From NCBI GenBank assembly GCA_016859345.1, contig CM029128.1:16016604-16080603 (forward strand): DNA of 64,000 bases, written 5' to 3'. The stretch's first letter is position 1. Each line of letters begins with the position of its first letter. This document shows, in pieces, positions 1-11,752 of the stretch. The translations under genes were made by a program, and so were the position numbers. The notes below the pieces were generated by a model. It had not been told where the DNA came from. It did no database searches and was given only the letters and a program-made list of their open reading frames with translations. The DNA comes from Istiophorus platypterus (taxonomy: Eukaryota > Chordata > Actinopteri > Istiophoriformes > Istiophoridae).

Positions 1-265
1 TCTTATGTTGTATAGTGCAAAGCATCATAACTGGAAGTGAGACGCGACACTGGGAGAGAAGGATAGCGGGTCATCAAACATGACACACGGGTTTCCCACA
101 ACCTTGCCTGGGGTAAGGGATGAAGAGGTGATTTTTATGTTGATTCTGTGGTGGGGAGATTGATTGGCCGGGATCACCAAGAGTTCAGTCTTAGAGAGGT
201 TTAGCTGAAGTTGGTGTTTCTTCATCCATGCGGATATGTTGGAGAGACAAGCAAAGATCTGCACT
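1..265 (-). pseudogene. LINE reverse-transcriptase fragment, broken, runs off the left edge
   Basis: Read on the minus strand, this encodes a piece of a non-LTR retrotransposon reverse transcriptase. The frame contains LQLNLSKTELLVIP, a segment typical of the region after the catalytic YxDD motif in fish LINEs. A degenerate form of the following 'DDQLSF' block comes next (FDDPLSF). The frame then breaks. Homology resumes in another frame at positions 1-24 as CFALYNIR, another conserved RT block, so at least one frameshift is present and the element continues beyond the window. The general look is L2/CR1-like, but I cannot fix the clade. It has no promoter, endonuclease or 3' end here and cannot be functional. 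It would act in reverse transcription at the genomic target if intact. Confidence 0.75.
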
Positions 266-3200
266 CAGACCATCATGGGGTCATCAAAGCAATAAAACAT
301 ATAAAAACATAAAAGCACACAGTATGACCTTCGTTTTTGCAAGACAATGTATTCACACCCAGCAAATTTTGGTTTAGTTTTTCCTCAGTGTTTCAGTTTT
401 TTTATATCTCTTGTGAGAGGTACATTTTTTAAACTGAAATAAACTTCCTCAGCACATGGACAATCATGAAAAACTTTGAATAAATTCAAGAAAGGATTTA
501 CTGATTCTCTGCATGAGGCTTCTTTTACACTTCCTGAGTGTCTTAGAAAAACATACAAACTCAGCCATGTTGCATTTCAGTGATGCGGGGTAGTAAAAGA
601 GGGAGAACATCGGTTTTACATCTCAATCGTGCCTGATTTACGATGACTCCTCTCTCTGAGGGATTCTGCACCTGTGAATAATATCCTTTTAGTGTGTGTA
701 TAGCTATGTGTGCGCGCGCATATGCAAGTCTGTGCTATCCAGTCGCACTGGAGCAAGAGTCTCAGTCTGTGAAAGAAGTTGATAGTGTAAAACAAGAAGA
801 TAAGCCTTGAATCTCTCTTACTCTCTCTTCCCTGCACTTTCTCCTACTCACAGATTGGCAGAAACACACACGTACTTTAAAAACACTAAAGAAGAGAGTG
901 ATTGAGTGAGCAACCAGAACACATTTCCTGGCCATGAATCAGGCTGATGGAGAAAAGTGTTGCTTTTCGAGTGAAAATGCACAAGTGGCCCGGACGATGA
1001 GCTTTGATTGGGCTGTATTCGCTCACTGCACAGTCACTCTCAAAGCAGGAAGGAAGAAGAAATCAGTGCCGCTTTACAAGAACGGCTGCAGATTCTGAGG
1101 AGCTGGAGAATCCTTAAAGTGGAAGGACATGAATGTAAGAGATGAAGGGTTGATATAAAAAAAGATGGTGGAATGCAAAAAATCTGAGTAAAAATATAAC
1201 CAGATGAGTGCGTTGAGTGATGATCAATGAATGGACGCAGCTCGAATGGTGGGATTCAGGGATGGATGAATGGAGACAGACACTGAGAGGGACAAAAATG
1301 TAAACGCAGATGACATAATTGCAATAAATCCATCCTCACACTGTGCAATGCAAAGCCAAAATTTTTTTATCTATTTCAATTCTAACTTCACAGGAGATTT
1401 AGAAAAACCAAGCTGTGGCATTCAAAAAGATGTTTTTGCATGATGGTCTAATTTTATTGTTTGTTTTTTGAGCCTCCTAGAAATGCATTTCACAAGATGG
1501 TGAGGGAAAAAAAAAACCCGAGAACTGTTGGAAATTTTTTCAACATTTTGTTAAATATAAAAGCCTCCTTTCTTCCCTTGTTATCAGTTTTGCTCTGCAG
1601 CCATTTATGCATGATATTTCTCAGAGGAGAAACTAACATTTGGTTGATGAGAATGAGCCCTGTATTATATTGGCTGGTTACCATGAGAATCTCAGTGCTG
1701 AGACTAAGAACCTAAGATTGGGTATATTCTAATTATAGCCTATGGTTAATAGCTGTGTTGTGTTTCATCCAAGTAAAAAGAGGAACAAAGGGTGAAGGGG
1801 GGCTTGTGTTTGTAGTTATCATCTTTACATTTCATGTTCAAAATTTACTTTTAAGTGGAAAGTGATTCAATATTTAGCTCAAAAATATTAAATATAGGAA
1901 AGTCTATTTAGGGATGAGATAGTCGCCAGAACATCCTGCAAATTGGCAACAACACATTTCATCTTTTTTCCTTCATTTTGTGGCACAATATTACAAGTGA
2001 TAAGTTTCAGAGCCGGGGTTTTTATTTATTTATTCATTTTGCAGGGTATAAATCCAGTGAAAGTTACCACTGAATGATAAAATAGCTATGGGTGAAATTT
2101 CTGTGATATCAGCATCAGGTAATTGTCTACCTTTAACTTTAGAGGTTCTCTGAGGCCTGCACCTAGACTCAGTGTTGCTTTGTGCTGAATGCTAAAGTAA
2201 GCATCTTAAATGGTTCACAGTGGCAATGACTTTATAGAGTTTACCCTGTTCACCATCTTTTTCTAGCCTCTATGAATGCTGACTTTTGCTTGTAAATACT
2301 TAACACGAAGTACAGCTTAGGTTGATGGAAATGCTATTGGTTTATGACCAAATACCTTCAAAACTAAAGTTTTTGACTAATCAAATCTAAATTCTGACCT
2401 AATGAAGGTGCTAGATGAAATGCAAAGGGAACATCAATGGTGTTATAATTCATTCTACGGTGAATATATGAAAGTGTGTACCAAGTTTGTTTTTTTTTCA
2501 TTTTTTTTTTTACAATCGAATCACCAAACAGTTGCTGAGATATTTCATGCAAAAAAACAAGCAAGCCAAAACAACCAAAAAACAAAAGCACAAATGCCAA
2601 CTCATTTATATATGAACTCATTTATTTTACTCGTTATCCTCTCGGTAAATCCATCCAATAGTCACTGAGACTTTTAAGAATGGACTCAAGTGGTGGACTG
2701 ACAGAGAGACATTGCGAAACACAGAGCCATGCATGGCAAAACGCTTAAAAAATAAACAGTTTCGGAATAACCACAGGATATTTCATGAGAGAAAATGCCA
2801 GCCATAAGCTGGAGCTGGAATTGATGCAAATGAGCACATAGTTGGTTTGCTGCAAGATCTCCTCCTAATGTTATATCCTGCTCCTAGAGTCTTTGGCCAG
2901 GACATTTCAGAACATGAACACTTTATGAGGAAAGTCAGACTGCCAATTTATATCACTTTCCACAGATGTGAGTTTATCCTGCTCCATCAATTGAAAAACA
3001 ATAGATTGTGGGTTTTTTTGTCCTGTTACACTGGACTGTCTAGCAGAGCTAAATGGGGAACAACATGAGACAATGACTCCGCCATTCGATTCTACCTACA
3101 AAAATATGAAACGTGTGCATGGTCCTTGCAGAGCAGCCGTATGGGCTGTGAAAGAGGGGAAATGACAGCAGGTTGATGATCTGGTGCCATTTCATGGAGA

Positions 3201-6150
3201 TGAACACTGAACTGGTTGGTGTACGAGAGATTGTCAGCAGCACAGTCTGCCCATAACAATGCTTGTTGTCACTGTGTCCTGAACATTTGTCAGTTTGGCA
3301 GACTTCTCTTCAGCTGCTCCTTCCAGCACAGCTTGTTTTGGGGAATTTTTTGACACTTTTGCTTTAGTATGCATCAGGGAGTTTATGGGAGATGAGATAT
3401 GGCAAAGGCAGTTGAGGAGAACGATACAAAAGTTATTACACATGCCACTGAAATTGTAATGCCTCGATTCAACTATTTTGGAGGCATCTGTCCTGCTGAA
3501 GTGACTTTGGACAAAACAGTGAATTCCTACCAGATACAGTAATGCTGGTCAGAATAAGGAATAACAAAATGCACCATTTCTTCACCAGCGACTTCAAATG
3601 ACACTGTTTAAGAGGAGAAAATGACAGCAAATGGACGAGGTACTGAAGCATAGCTTTGCCACTGGAAGCAGATGAATGCTAAGTAAGAGGATTTAGAACA
3701 GAATTCCTTTTTTTCTCTTTCACATAATGGTTCGTCCAAAAAACGGAGAGCTTGAACAAAAGTCAGAGAATGAATTTTGGGAAAACTGATCATTACTTTT
3801 TCCAATGGAGCGCCCACGGCTCTTGGATATACTAGGTGCCACAAACACCCATTGCCTGGATGTACAGACTTTTTTTCTAAAATAGTTTTTAACAAGGTAA
3901 AACAAATCGTATACTTTTCTGGCAAAAACGTCACTTTTTTATATAAATCCTAAACTAATCATTGACTGACCAGTCATGATGTCTGTCAGGATATAATGTT
4001 AATGTCAGTACAGGTTCCTATTTTCCAGTGGCCATAATTGAGCAAGACCATGTAACCAATACATACTCATGACTTGGGAACATCTTGGCCAGGTTTTCTT
4101 GACTTTTTGAATTGGTAGCATCTCACCACTAGTGTCTGCACCCATATACCTCTGGCATGTATTGCTCCTTTTTTAAGCACAAGATAAAGAACTCAGCATT
4201 TCAGCCAGCAGCCCTGTTTTTGTTTTCAGCCAGAGTGGACAGCAGAAAGAACATTTGAATTGCCAAATAACGTGGCAAAGGGCCTTTTCTGCTTGTTTAA
4301 CTGCCATTGGTTAGATAATGGATCATGGCTTGGGTGTTTTACAAAACAGGAGTCGTAGAAAAACAATACCTTAATTTTTTAGCGACCTGGGATATTGTGT
4401 TTTGCATGGCTTCAGACTGGTTTCATATGGTTAGCGTTAGCTGTCAGTCCTTCTAATGTTTTCCTACAACCCATCATTTCCAGACTACAGCCCGCTCGTG
4501 CTTTTTTTTCTGCCCAGGGCTTTTTATGTCTCTGCCACCATATTATGATTGGACAAAGCCTCTTGCTGTAAGATAGAGTGCACTGGTTTAAGCAAGCGAA
4601 AGCACACAGAAGAGACAGAATCTATGTTTCAGATGGTGATAGTGTCAAGAGACATTGTGTAAGCCCCAGGCCATTTTAACATAGAAAAATAAGGAGGAAA
4701 ATTCTAAGCTACAGCATGCGCACTCACATGAAATATTCAGACATGAGTGAATCATCTGCAAGCAATCTGCTCCACCTGAATTGACCATGTTAAATTCATG
4801 ACTGATATGAATAGTTAAGGTGTGTGTGTGTGTCATTAGAGATGACAGTCATCTGATTCTTGATGGGGGAGAAGAGAGATTAAGACCCAGACCTGCAGTG
4901 GGGGAGGTGGAAAACATTATCTCTGCTTTTCCTCTCAGGAATCTTTCTTTTTTCCTTATCTTCACCTTTTCTCTGTTACTTAATCTTTTCTCTCTCTTGC
5001 AGTTTCCAGCTTACAATTAAGCTCAATATCACCTCAATGCCACATTTGAAGAGAAATGTTTAAGCTGATTGCGACTGTGACATTGTCCACAAGTTATTTG
5101 CATAGAATTTGTGCTGAAGTGAAGTAAGCAACTTCACGGATTGACTCTTTGTACCAATAATACTTGAGTTATGAATATATTTACAGAGCAAAGTGTAAGT
5201 GAGAGTGAGGATTTATTACCAAAGCAAAAGGGGGTTTCAATAAGAAAGCCTGAACTGTGCAAAAATTCAAGGACATCTTTAAAAATGCAGTGAAATTCTG
5301 AAATTCTGAGGTCATCTCAAGAATTTTCAATTCAAAGAGTTGGTTTCCACAAATCACAATAAACATATTGTCATCACTTATAGTATCAAGCTGTGCCAAG
5401 GCTTTGAGATACTAACCTCTGAAACTTATGCTGCCATGTGCCATTTATGCTACTCAATACTTTGAAAAATAGAAATTTGAAAAGAATTCAACAGCAAAGT
5501 GGCTATACAGAAGCAATGTCTAATAACTAAGAATAACCCAGTGATCTGACTAGCAAGAATTTAAAAGAGGGACTTCTTTCTGTTTTCTCCCTAAAACAAT
5601 TGACAGTCATGTCTGTTGATTATTCTAAGTTATCCAGTAATTGTTGCAGAGAGTAAAAAAAATATCAAAAACTGACATAGTCCATGAAATGTTTATTTTA
5701 TCTTCTTCTATGTTCACATGTTCTGAGCATTCAAACAGCTAAGCACTGAGCTCAGCACGATGTTAGGCTGTTGTAACAGTTGTAATATTTTTAGTGATTT
5801 TGTGAGTGGCCGATATGTGAACACATCTTTGTCCTTTACCGCTCTGAAAATAAGGCAATAAAATGTCTTTTGCCTTTTGCAACCACAATAAATGAATTCT
5901 CCAGCCTGAAATATTGCTGAAGAATAAAGTCAGAACCAGGCTGCTCCTGGAGATCTATTTTGCTTCTTACCACTATATTACCAGCAATATACAAACTGTC
6001 TACGGCCACACGGTACTCAGAGCTCACTCTAAGGTAAGAATTTAGCCTCTCACCTCCCGTGTGATTGGATCTGAAAGTACTGAGTCTGGACCAAAATAGA
6101 GCTAAAAACCCCTGCACTTGACTGCTTGAATGGTTATTCAGCATTCAATA
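266..6150. other. No gene recognised; unique-looking AT-rich DNA
   Basis: Only short chance open frames are present, none with a recognisable domain. The one notable structure is a pyrimidine-rich run at about 4926-5002 ending in TTGCAG, which resembles a splice acceptor. It is followed by a possible donor (GTAAGC at about 5124). The 121 bp between them has no recognisable coding content. A short TG run lies at 4822-4834. Confidence 0.5.
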
Positions 6151-6214
6151 AGATTATCTGACCCAGGCAGTGTCAGTGTCTTGCTCTACCTGTTGCACTA
6201 TCAGTGGGAATTAC

Positions 6215-6430
6215 TACTTCCTGTTTGTCAGCAGGATTACGCAAAAACTACTCACCCGATCTGCACCAAACGGAAGGATGGGCATGGGTCAGAGAAGAAC
6301 CTATAAAATTTCAGACAGGACTGGGTCATTTACCATTGATTTTGATTTTTTTTCCCCTCTGAAGTCAGGTGTATGGTTAATGTTTTACATTGGCCTTGAT
6401 GGAGGTATGCACTCTACTCGCTTTCATTTC
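6215..6430 (+). repeat. Unclassified teleost interspersed repeat, copy 1
   Basis: The segment begins AGCAGGATTACGCAAAAAC and ends near GGAGGTATGCACTCTAC. These two blocks are the recognisable ends of a degenerate sequence that I recall as widely scattered in fish genomes. A second copy sits at 9937-10135 in the opposite orientation, with both end blocks preserved. The middle is poorly conserved between the copies. The source element class is unknown to me. The open frame across it (6170-6436) has no protein meaning. Confidence 0.6.
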
Positions 6431-8310
6431 ACATAATCTTCCATCCATTTAACAACTCCTTGCAATGTTACCAGTTAACCTTTCAGTAACACAAGGGTTG
6501 TGCTATGTTCGGCTGGGGCTTCTTGCAAGGGACACAGACCATTTGAATGCAAATGGCAGAATCAGGTGTCCAATCCGTTCAGCACTCAGCTGGGAGGAAG
6601 TGGTCAGAGATGAACTTTGTCATGAAATAACTCCCCTTGTGATGGCTTGAAAATCAGCATGCCTTGATCAAAGCTGCAAATTTCCTCATTACTTACTGAA
6701 ATGTCAGAGACATCAAAGACACTCCCCAGATTCTGTGATAATGGTCTGTTTATGATCAGGCCAGCAGCCAATAGTACTTCAGTGAAGAAATGGAAATTAA
6801 ACTTAACACAGAAACGAGGGGGGAGGTAGAGAACATGTTCTTAGTTGGAAATGACATTTTGACCACTGCACAGAAGCTGTTTCCTCAAGCCTGAACTTGG
6901 CAAGACGGTTACAACAAAGATGTTTCCAGGAGCCACTGGTAAAGTCAGTGCGTGAAGAGAGGTGATGAACATCTAACAATAACAATAAAATACTGGTTTA
7001 AAAAGAAGAAGAATCACATAGTATACACTATAAAATCATGAGGAGTATAAGAAACAGAACAGTTATTCCGAAGCTCTGGATAATAATTAAATCTATTACA
7101 TGTGACATCTCAAGTGGAATCGGTATTATTACCCTTAACACACAGGGGTAATTAAGGTCAAGGATGATTCATGCATAATATAGGGGCTTAACAGGAATTC
7201 TGGCTTAGATATACACAACATAGGATTCAATTTTTACTTTAGCACTGGATTTCACCTTCTTTTAGCACTGCAGCAACACTAGGCAGTAACAACAACAGAG
7301 GCAGATGATCAGCCTCTGTCCTGCTTTAATTTCATTTCCTGTAGTAAATGTGTTTACATTCTTTCCGTCATTTTGTAAAGCAGCAGTGAGCTATGCAAGT
7401 ACTAATATAACTGGAGTTACATCCAGGTAACTTCTATTTAACCTTGTCTCATTACTGTATAGAGGACTACTCCCATGCAGTTGCAGTGTTTATCTTCACT
7501 CATTTATACAGAGCAGTGACCAAAGTGAACAGATATTTAACGTGACAACAACTGTGCAAGATGTATCTTCCTGAAAAGGAAATGATAACTGTTTCTTCAA
7601 CTTTCTCAATATTGTCTTCATTATCAACAATCTCTATTGGCAAAGAGTAATACTAAAGCAGCCCATACTGCACAGCCACAGTTCTTACAGCCTCTATATG
7701 GTATCTCCAAAATTGCCATAGCCCTGATACGTAGGTACTTTTTTGAGGATGCTCATGTTAGGTCTGGATTATCCTGCTGCCTTGCTTCAGAGCCTGCATG
7801 CATGTAGTTTAGATAAGTATGAAAAACCCCTTATGGCACAATCATGACTGAAGCTTTCATGGTCTGGATAATTAAAACTTTGAAATATAGTGTAACTACG
7901 TCAGTCATATATGGCCATCCATCATCCCAGCCTCTACTCATTCTTGTATTGTGTAATTTTCACAGGAAGTCTTGCACTGGTTCCAGCTGCAACAGGACAT
8001 GACAGCATCAACAATGGCCAGCCTCAAATGCAGCCCAAGTGATGTTGAATATTGAATTGAGGAGATGCCATTCAAATGAGTATAGTATGCTGAGAAGAAC
8101 AAAGAATTCTAGTATATCTCATGCTTTAACCCGATGCTTTTACGCAGAAGCAATAATGCAGTGGTACTGAAAATATATTTAGAACCAAAATAAAATAAAC
8201 ATTTACAAATACCTTAAGCCTTTTTCAGTACCCAGAGAGGATGTGGGAGTCCACAAAAAAGGGATGAAAAAGAGACAGAGGGAAGTGGAAACGGGAAGGG
8301 AGTGACAGAG

Positions 8311-8316
<6 letters not shown>
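6431..8316. other. No gene recognised
   Basis: I see AT-rich sequence without recognisable protein, RNA gene or repeat family. Open frames here are 61 codons or shorter and match nothing I know. Confidence 0.5.
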
Positions 8317-8348
<32 letters not shown>

Positions 8349-8386
8349 CATGTATGTGTGTGTGCATGTGTGTGTGTTTGTGCATG
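8317..8386. repeat. TG microsatellite, pure then interrupted
   Basis: A pure TG run spans 8317-8345 and continues interrupted (TATGCATGTATG and similar) to about 8386. It faces a CA tract at 8560-8625 about 175 bp away, so the two are inverted relative to each other. Open frames through this region are translations of the dinucleotide repeat, not genes. Confidence 0.95.
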
Positions 8387-8554
8387 AAGGTGAGAGGAGG
8401 AGGAAAAACATTTCCTGTTCTTTACTATCCAAAGACTGGAGGTAATAAACACACTTATAGGCTTTGGCTGCAGACTGTGAGTGTGTGTGGTGAGTTGGCA
8501 TCTGGCATCCAGCACCAGGACATAAAAAATGTACAGAAGGGAGGTGTAATCTCC

Positions 8555-8935
8555 CACTAACACACACACATACAAACACACACACACACACACACACATA
8601 CAAACACACACATACAAACACATATACTTCTACTTCTAACTTTGGGAGGATACTCATTGACATAATGCAATCCCCACTCCTTAACCTAACCTTAACCATC
8701 ATAACTAAACACCTTAACCCAACTCTAACCTAATACAACCTGAACACTGGCAAAACAAATCTCAACTCTTTAAACAGCGATTTGAAGTTTTGAGGACTGG
8801 CCAAAATGTCCCCACTTTTCCAAATGATCCTCACTGCCATGGTCTAAAACTGAAACTGGTCCTCACAAAGACAGAAGTCCAAGACACATGTATGGGCGAG
8901 TGCACATACACACATGTGAGTACGCGCACTCACAC
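8555..8935. repeat. Teleost interspersed repeat with CA tract and CCTAACC-like block
   Basis: The segment starts with an interrupted CA tract (8560-8625). A degenerate block follows at 8681-8735 built from CTTAACC/CCTAACC words. Then come GAGGACTGGCCAAAATGTCC (about 8793-8812) and a segment containing TGGTCCTCACAAAGACAGAA. This order of blocks is one I recall from many fish genomes. A relic of the opposite strand of the same block seems present at 52384-52545. The 201-codon plus-strand frame starting at 8790 runs through this repeat and into unrelated DNA, and is not a gene. Confidence 0.6.
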
Positions 8936-9936
8936 ATGCATGCCTCTCATAGTACGTGAGGTCAGACTGTGGGATTTAGTCAACAAGTGGAATGGTAAGG
9001 CACTGGCTACTGAGCCCAAGCACGCAACCTCAGAAGGATCCTGCCGATGTTTCGCATTTCTTAGTCCATTTACTACAAGTCACCCGTGCTTTACATTACG
9101 ACTCGCCTTTTTTCAAAGCATTCCATACTGTTTGATGAGGTCATCTTTCCAAACTGCCAAGCAGTCACTGGTTTCAGGTCATGTCCGCACAATATTAAAA
9201 TATTACTGCAGAGACTTGAAACTTGCTGCAGGTCAAAGACTCATTTTAACCCCCATACAAGTCATAAATATAAAGATGAATTTCTTTCATATGGTTCTCT
9301 CAGAGCACTTATGGACAATGACTAGTGTATGCTATGTGTTTTGTTTGGAGACAGTGTTTCTCTTCTCCAAAGGTATGTCAATCCTGGTTGTTTAGTTAGC
9401 AAAATCAGTCAATAACAGTTACAATATCTCTGGACATAATTGGGTAGAAGTGTTTTTAGATATTTTAAACAAATTATCATCTGAAAAAATGTAGGGCACT
9501 AGCATATCCAATTTCAAAATACAAGATCTATTGTGAAACAATGTCCAGATGGAATAAATTTTAGGCATCAGGCAGGAATAGGATTTTTTCAATTTCATTC
9601 ATATTTCCATTGCTGTTTTTTTCATTTGGTTGTTTTGGATTTTCCTCTTCCATTTTTCTCTTTCATTTGCATATATATAATGTAGCCACTAATGGATCTG
9701 ACCCAGGAATAGGTCCACCAGAAGCAAAAGATGTCCAGTGGCCAAGTAAAGCTGATCTTTATTTATTTCATAAGTTTATGCTTATTCTTCTATATCTTCT
9801 AAATTATCATTGCCTGTACTTGTATCATATATCACTGTCCTTAACATTGCATGTTATGGCAGCCAGTGAGCCAATTGATATTCTACAGCGGCAGTTGAGT
9901 ATTTATCACTGGTAGTCTTTTATATACACAGGCTGC
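8936..9936. other. No gene recognised
   Basis: This stretch lies between two repeats. It contains the chance end of a long open frame and AT-rich sequence, with no recognisable domain or RNA. Confidence 0.45.
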
Positions 9937-10135
9937 AAAAATGGCCATCTATACAAAAAAAACTGGAATGGCACTCAGTGGAGCCCATACCTCTGCCGAG
10001 GCCAAAAAAAAATCTCACAATGTTAAGGAAAGTGAAAAAAATATTCCTGGATGCCCCATCCCTCCACCAAGTTTGATGCAAATCAATTCAGTGTTTTTTG
10101 TGTAATCCTGCTAACACACAAACAAACAAACAAAC
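9937..10135 (-). repeat. Unclassified teleost interspersed repeat, copy 2 (reversed)
   Basis: The reverse complement reads AGCAGGATTACACAAAAAAC, then an AAACTTGGTGGAGGGATGGG block, then GGCAGAGGTATGGGCTCCAC. It therefore matches both ends of the copy at 6215-6430. It keeps more of the usual middle (the GGTGGAGGGATGGGGCAT block) than copy 1 does. A short (CAAA)n tail lies at 10119-10136 at its outer edge. Confidence 0.6.
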
Positions 10136-10139
10136 TACC

Positions 10140-11530
10140 AGACACAGGTTAAAACATAATTTCCTTGTTACAGGAAATCGATAGTTTGGACATAAAGGCC
10201 CTTAGCCAGTGATTTCTAGATAAAAAGAAATAAAAAGTTTTACATATCTAAATATATTTGACCATTTTAATGCAAACCAGAGCAGATGTTATGCACAATA
10301 CATAATGCCATGACTTGAGACAGTCACTGAAAAAAATCTTGTGTGCTAAGTTCAACCCCAGTCTAGGTTGTGTCCTTTATGGCCTTTCCTTTCCTGTTTT
10401 CTCTTCTTATTCTAATGTTGTGTGGAAATCCTGTGCACTCACTCACCAACTTTAAATAGAACCAATATCAAAAGAGAAAAATGACCTGCGCTGCCAAAAA
10501 CTTGTTCAGTGGAGCAGAGGATATATTTCTAAAGAGAACAGAACTATAAAAGATTGCCAGCACTATTGCTGCCTTCAAAAACGTTAAAACAGAATGACCT
10601 TCACTAAGATGATGCCTGAATGTGATATTCACGCATCTTACTGTATATCATTCCCAAAAACTCATCCATCCTCAAGATATGTCATGACAATTTCTGTTCT
10701 CATACTTTTCTTAAAAATCCACGCTTACTGATCGCTACTGATTACTTTTTTCACTTTTTGTATCATCAAACAATGGATCAGGAGTGCTCAGGTTGCATCC
10801 TTCGAAAGCTCATTGTGTGAGAGCCAAATATTAAGAGCAAGGCTGGTTTGTAACCTGAATCTTAAGTCCCTCTCTTTTGTGGTATACTTTATATTTCCGT
10901 GCCAGTACAATAATATATTTCCCCACTCACATTATTCTGGTCCGCAGGGGAACAACTTGCCCTTGAGTTAATTTTAAGTTAATAAAGCTGATGGTAAAAA
11001 AGAAGGTGGTCTGATGGTAGTAAGAGTGGAAGGTGAGTGAAATCCTATTTAATGCAATGCTGCTACATGTCCCACATCAGCATTCAGGATGAATCAGTTT
11101 GTTTTGAGGATTGAAAAGATGCCGTCTCTGAATGAGGACTGACAAAGCTGCCACTGGTAATGATAAAAAAATCCATGTTTCAAAAGTATAAAAGCTGAAT
11201 GGATTTAACAGATTAGACTAGAACAGAATAGAAGAATAGAGCACTATATGTCAATAGAGGAATTGTCCATTGCTAAATTATATTAATAATGTGGAAATGC
11301 ATTTATAATCTCCTTTTACCTAACTTAAATCTCAGATCAAGTTTTGTCTGGCAGAAAAAATATCAATCAAGACAGGTTGAGAATATTCATAATGAATTTA
11401 AATAAACCCTTAAACCCAACTTGCAGTTCAAAGGACTAGTGTAGCATGTTTGTACATTAAATATGAAGGTACTACACAGCACTTGCATTAACAGATTTGT
11501 TAATATTCAACAGACATAAAGTCTAGGGCT
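10140..11530. other. No gene recognised
   Basis: AT-rich sequence with no open frame of note and no repeat family that I can name. Confidence 0.5.
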
Positions 11531-11534
11531 CAAC

Positions 11535-11752
11535 AATGTGTCATCTTTACACTGTATACTTTTTGGACAGATGAAACCGTTTTCCTCTGCTTCTCGCCCT
11601 GTCTTTGTACTAAGCTAAGGTAACCAGCTGCTGGAAGTAGCTTCCTTTTTAACAAGCAGACATGACAGTGATAATGATCATCTCATCTAACTCTTGGCAA
11701 AAACCCCCAAAAAAACAAAACAGCATATTTGCCCCGAATGGCCGACCACTTC
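11535..11752 (+). repeat. Teleost interspersed repeat relic ('ctaagctaa...ccagctgctgg' family)
   Basis: The segment contains TACTAAGCTAAGGTAACCAG, then CTGCTGGAAGTAGCTTCC, then an ATGATCATCTCATCTAACTC block, and ends near GCATATTTGCCCCGAATGG. I recall this ordered series of words from a repeat that is very common in teleost genomes. It is diverged here. The 76-codon frame starting at 11662 overlaps it and is not a gene. Confidence 0.55.

Noticed and set aside
8214..8702. 162-codon minus-strand open frame with Val-Cys and Thr-His repeats
   Set aside because: It is the translation of TG/CA dinucleotide tracts.
8790..9395. 201-codon plus-strand open frame
   Set aside because: It begins inside an interspersed teleost repeat and runs into unrelated DNA. 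No domain.
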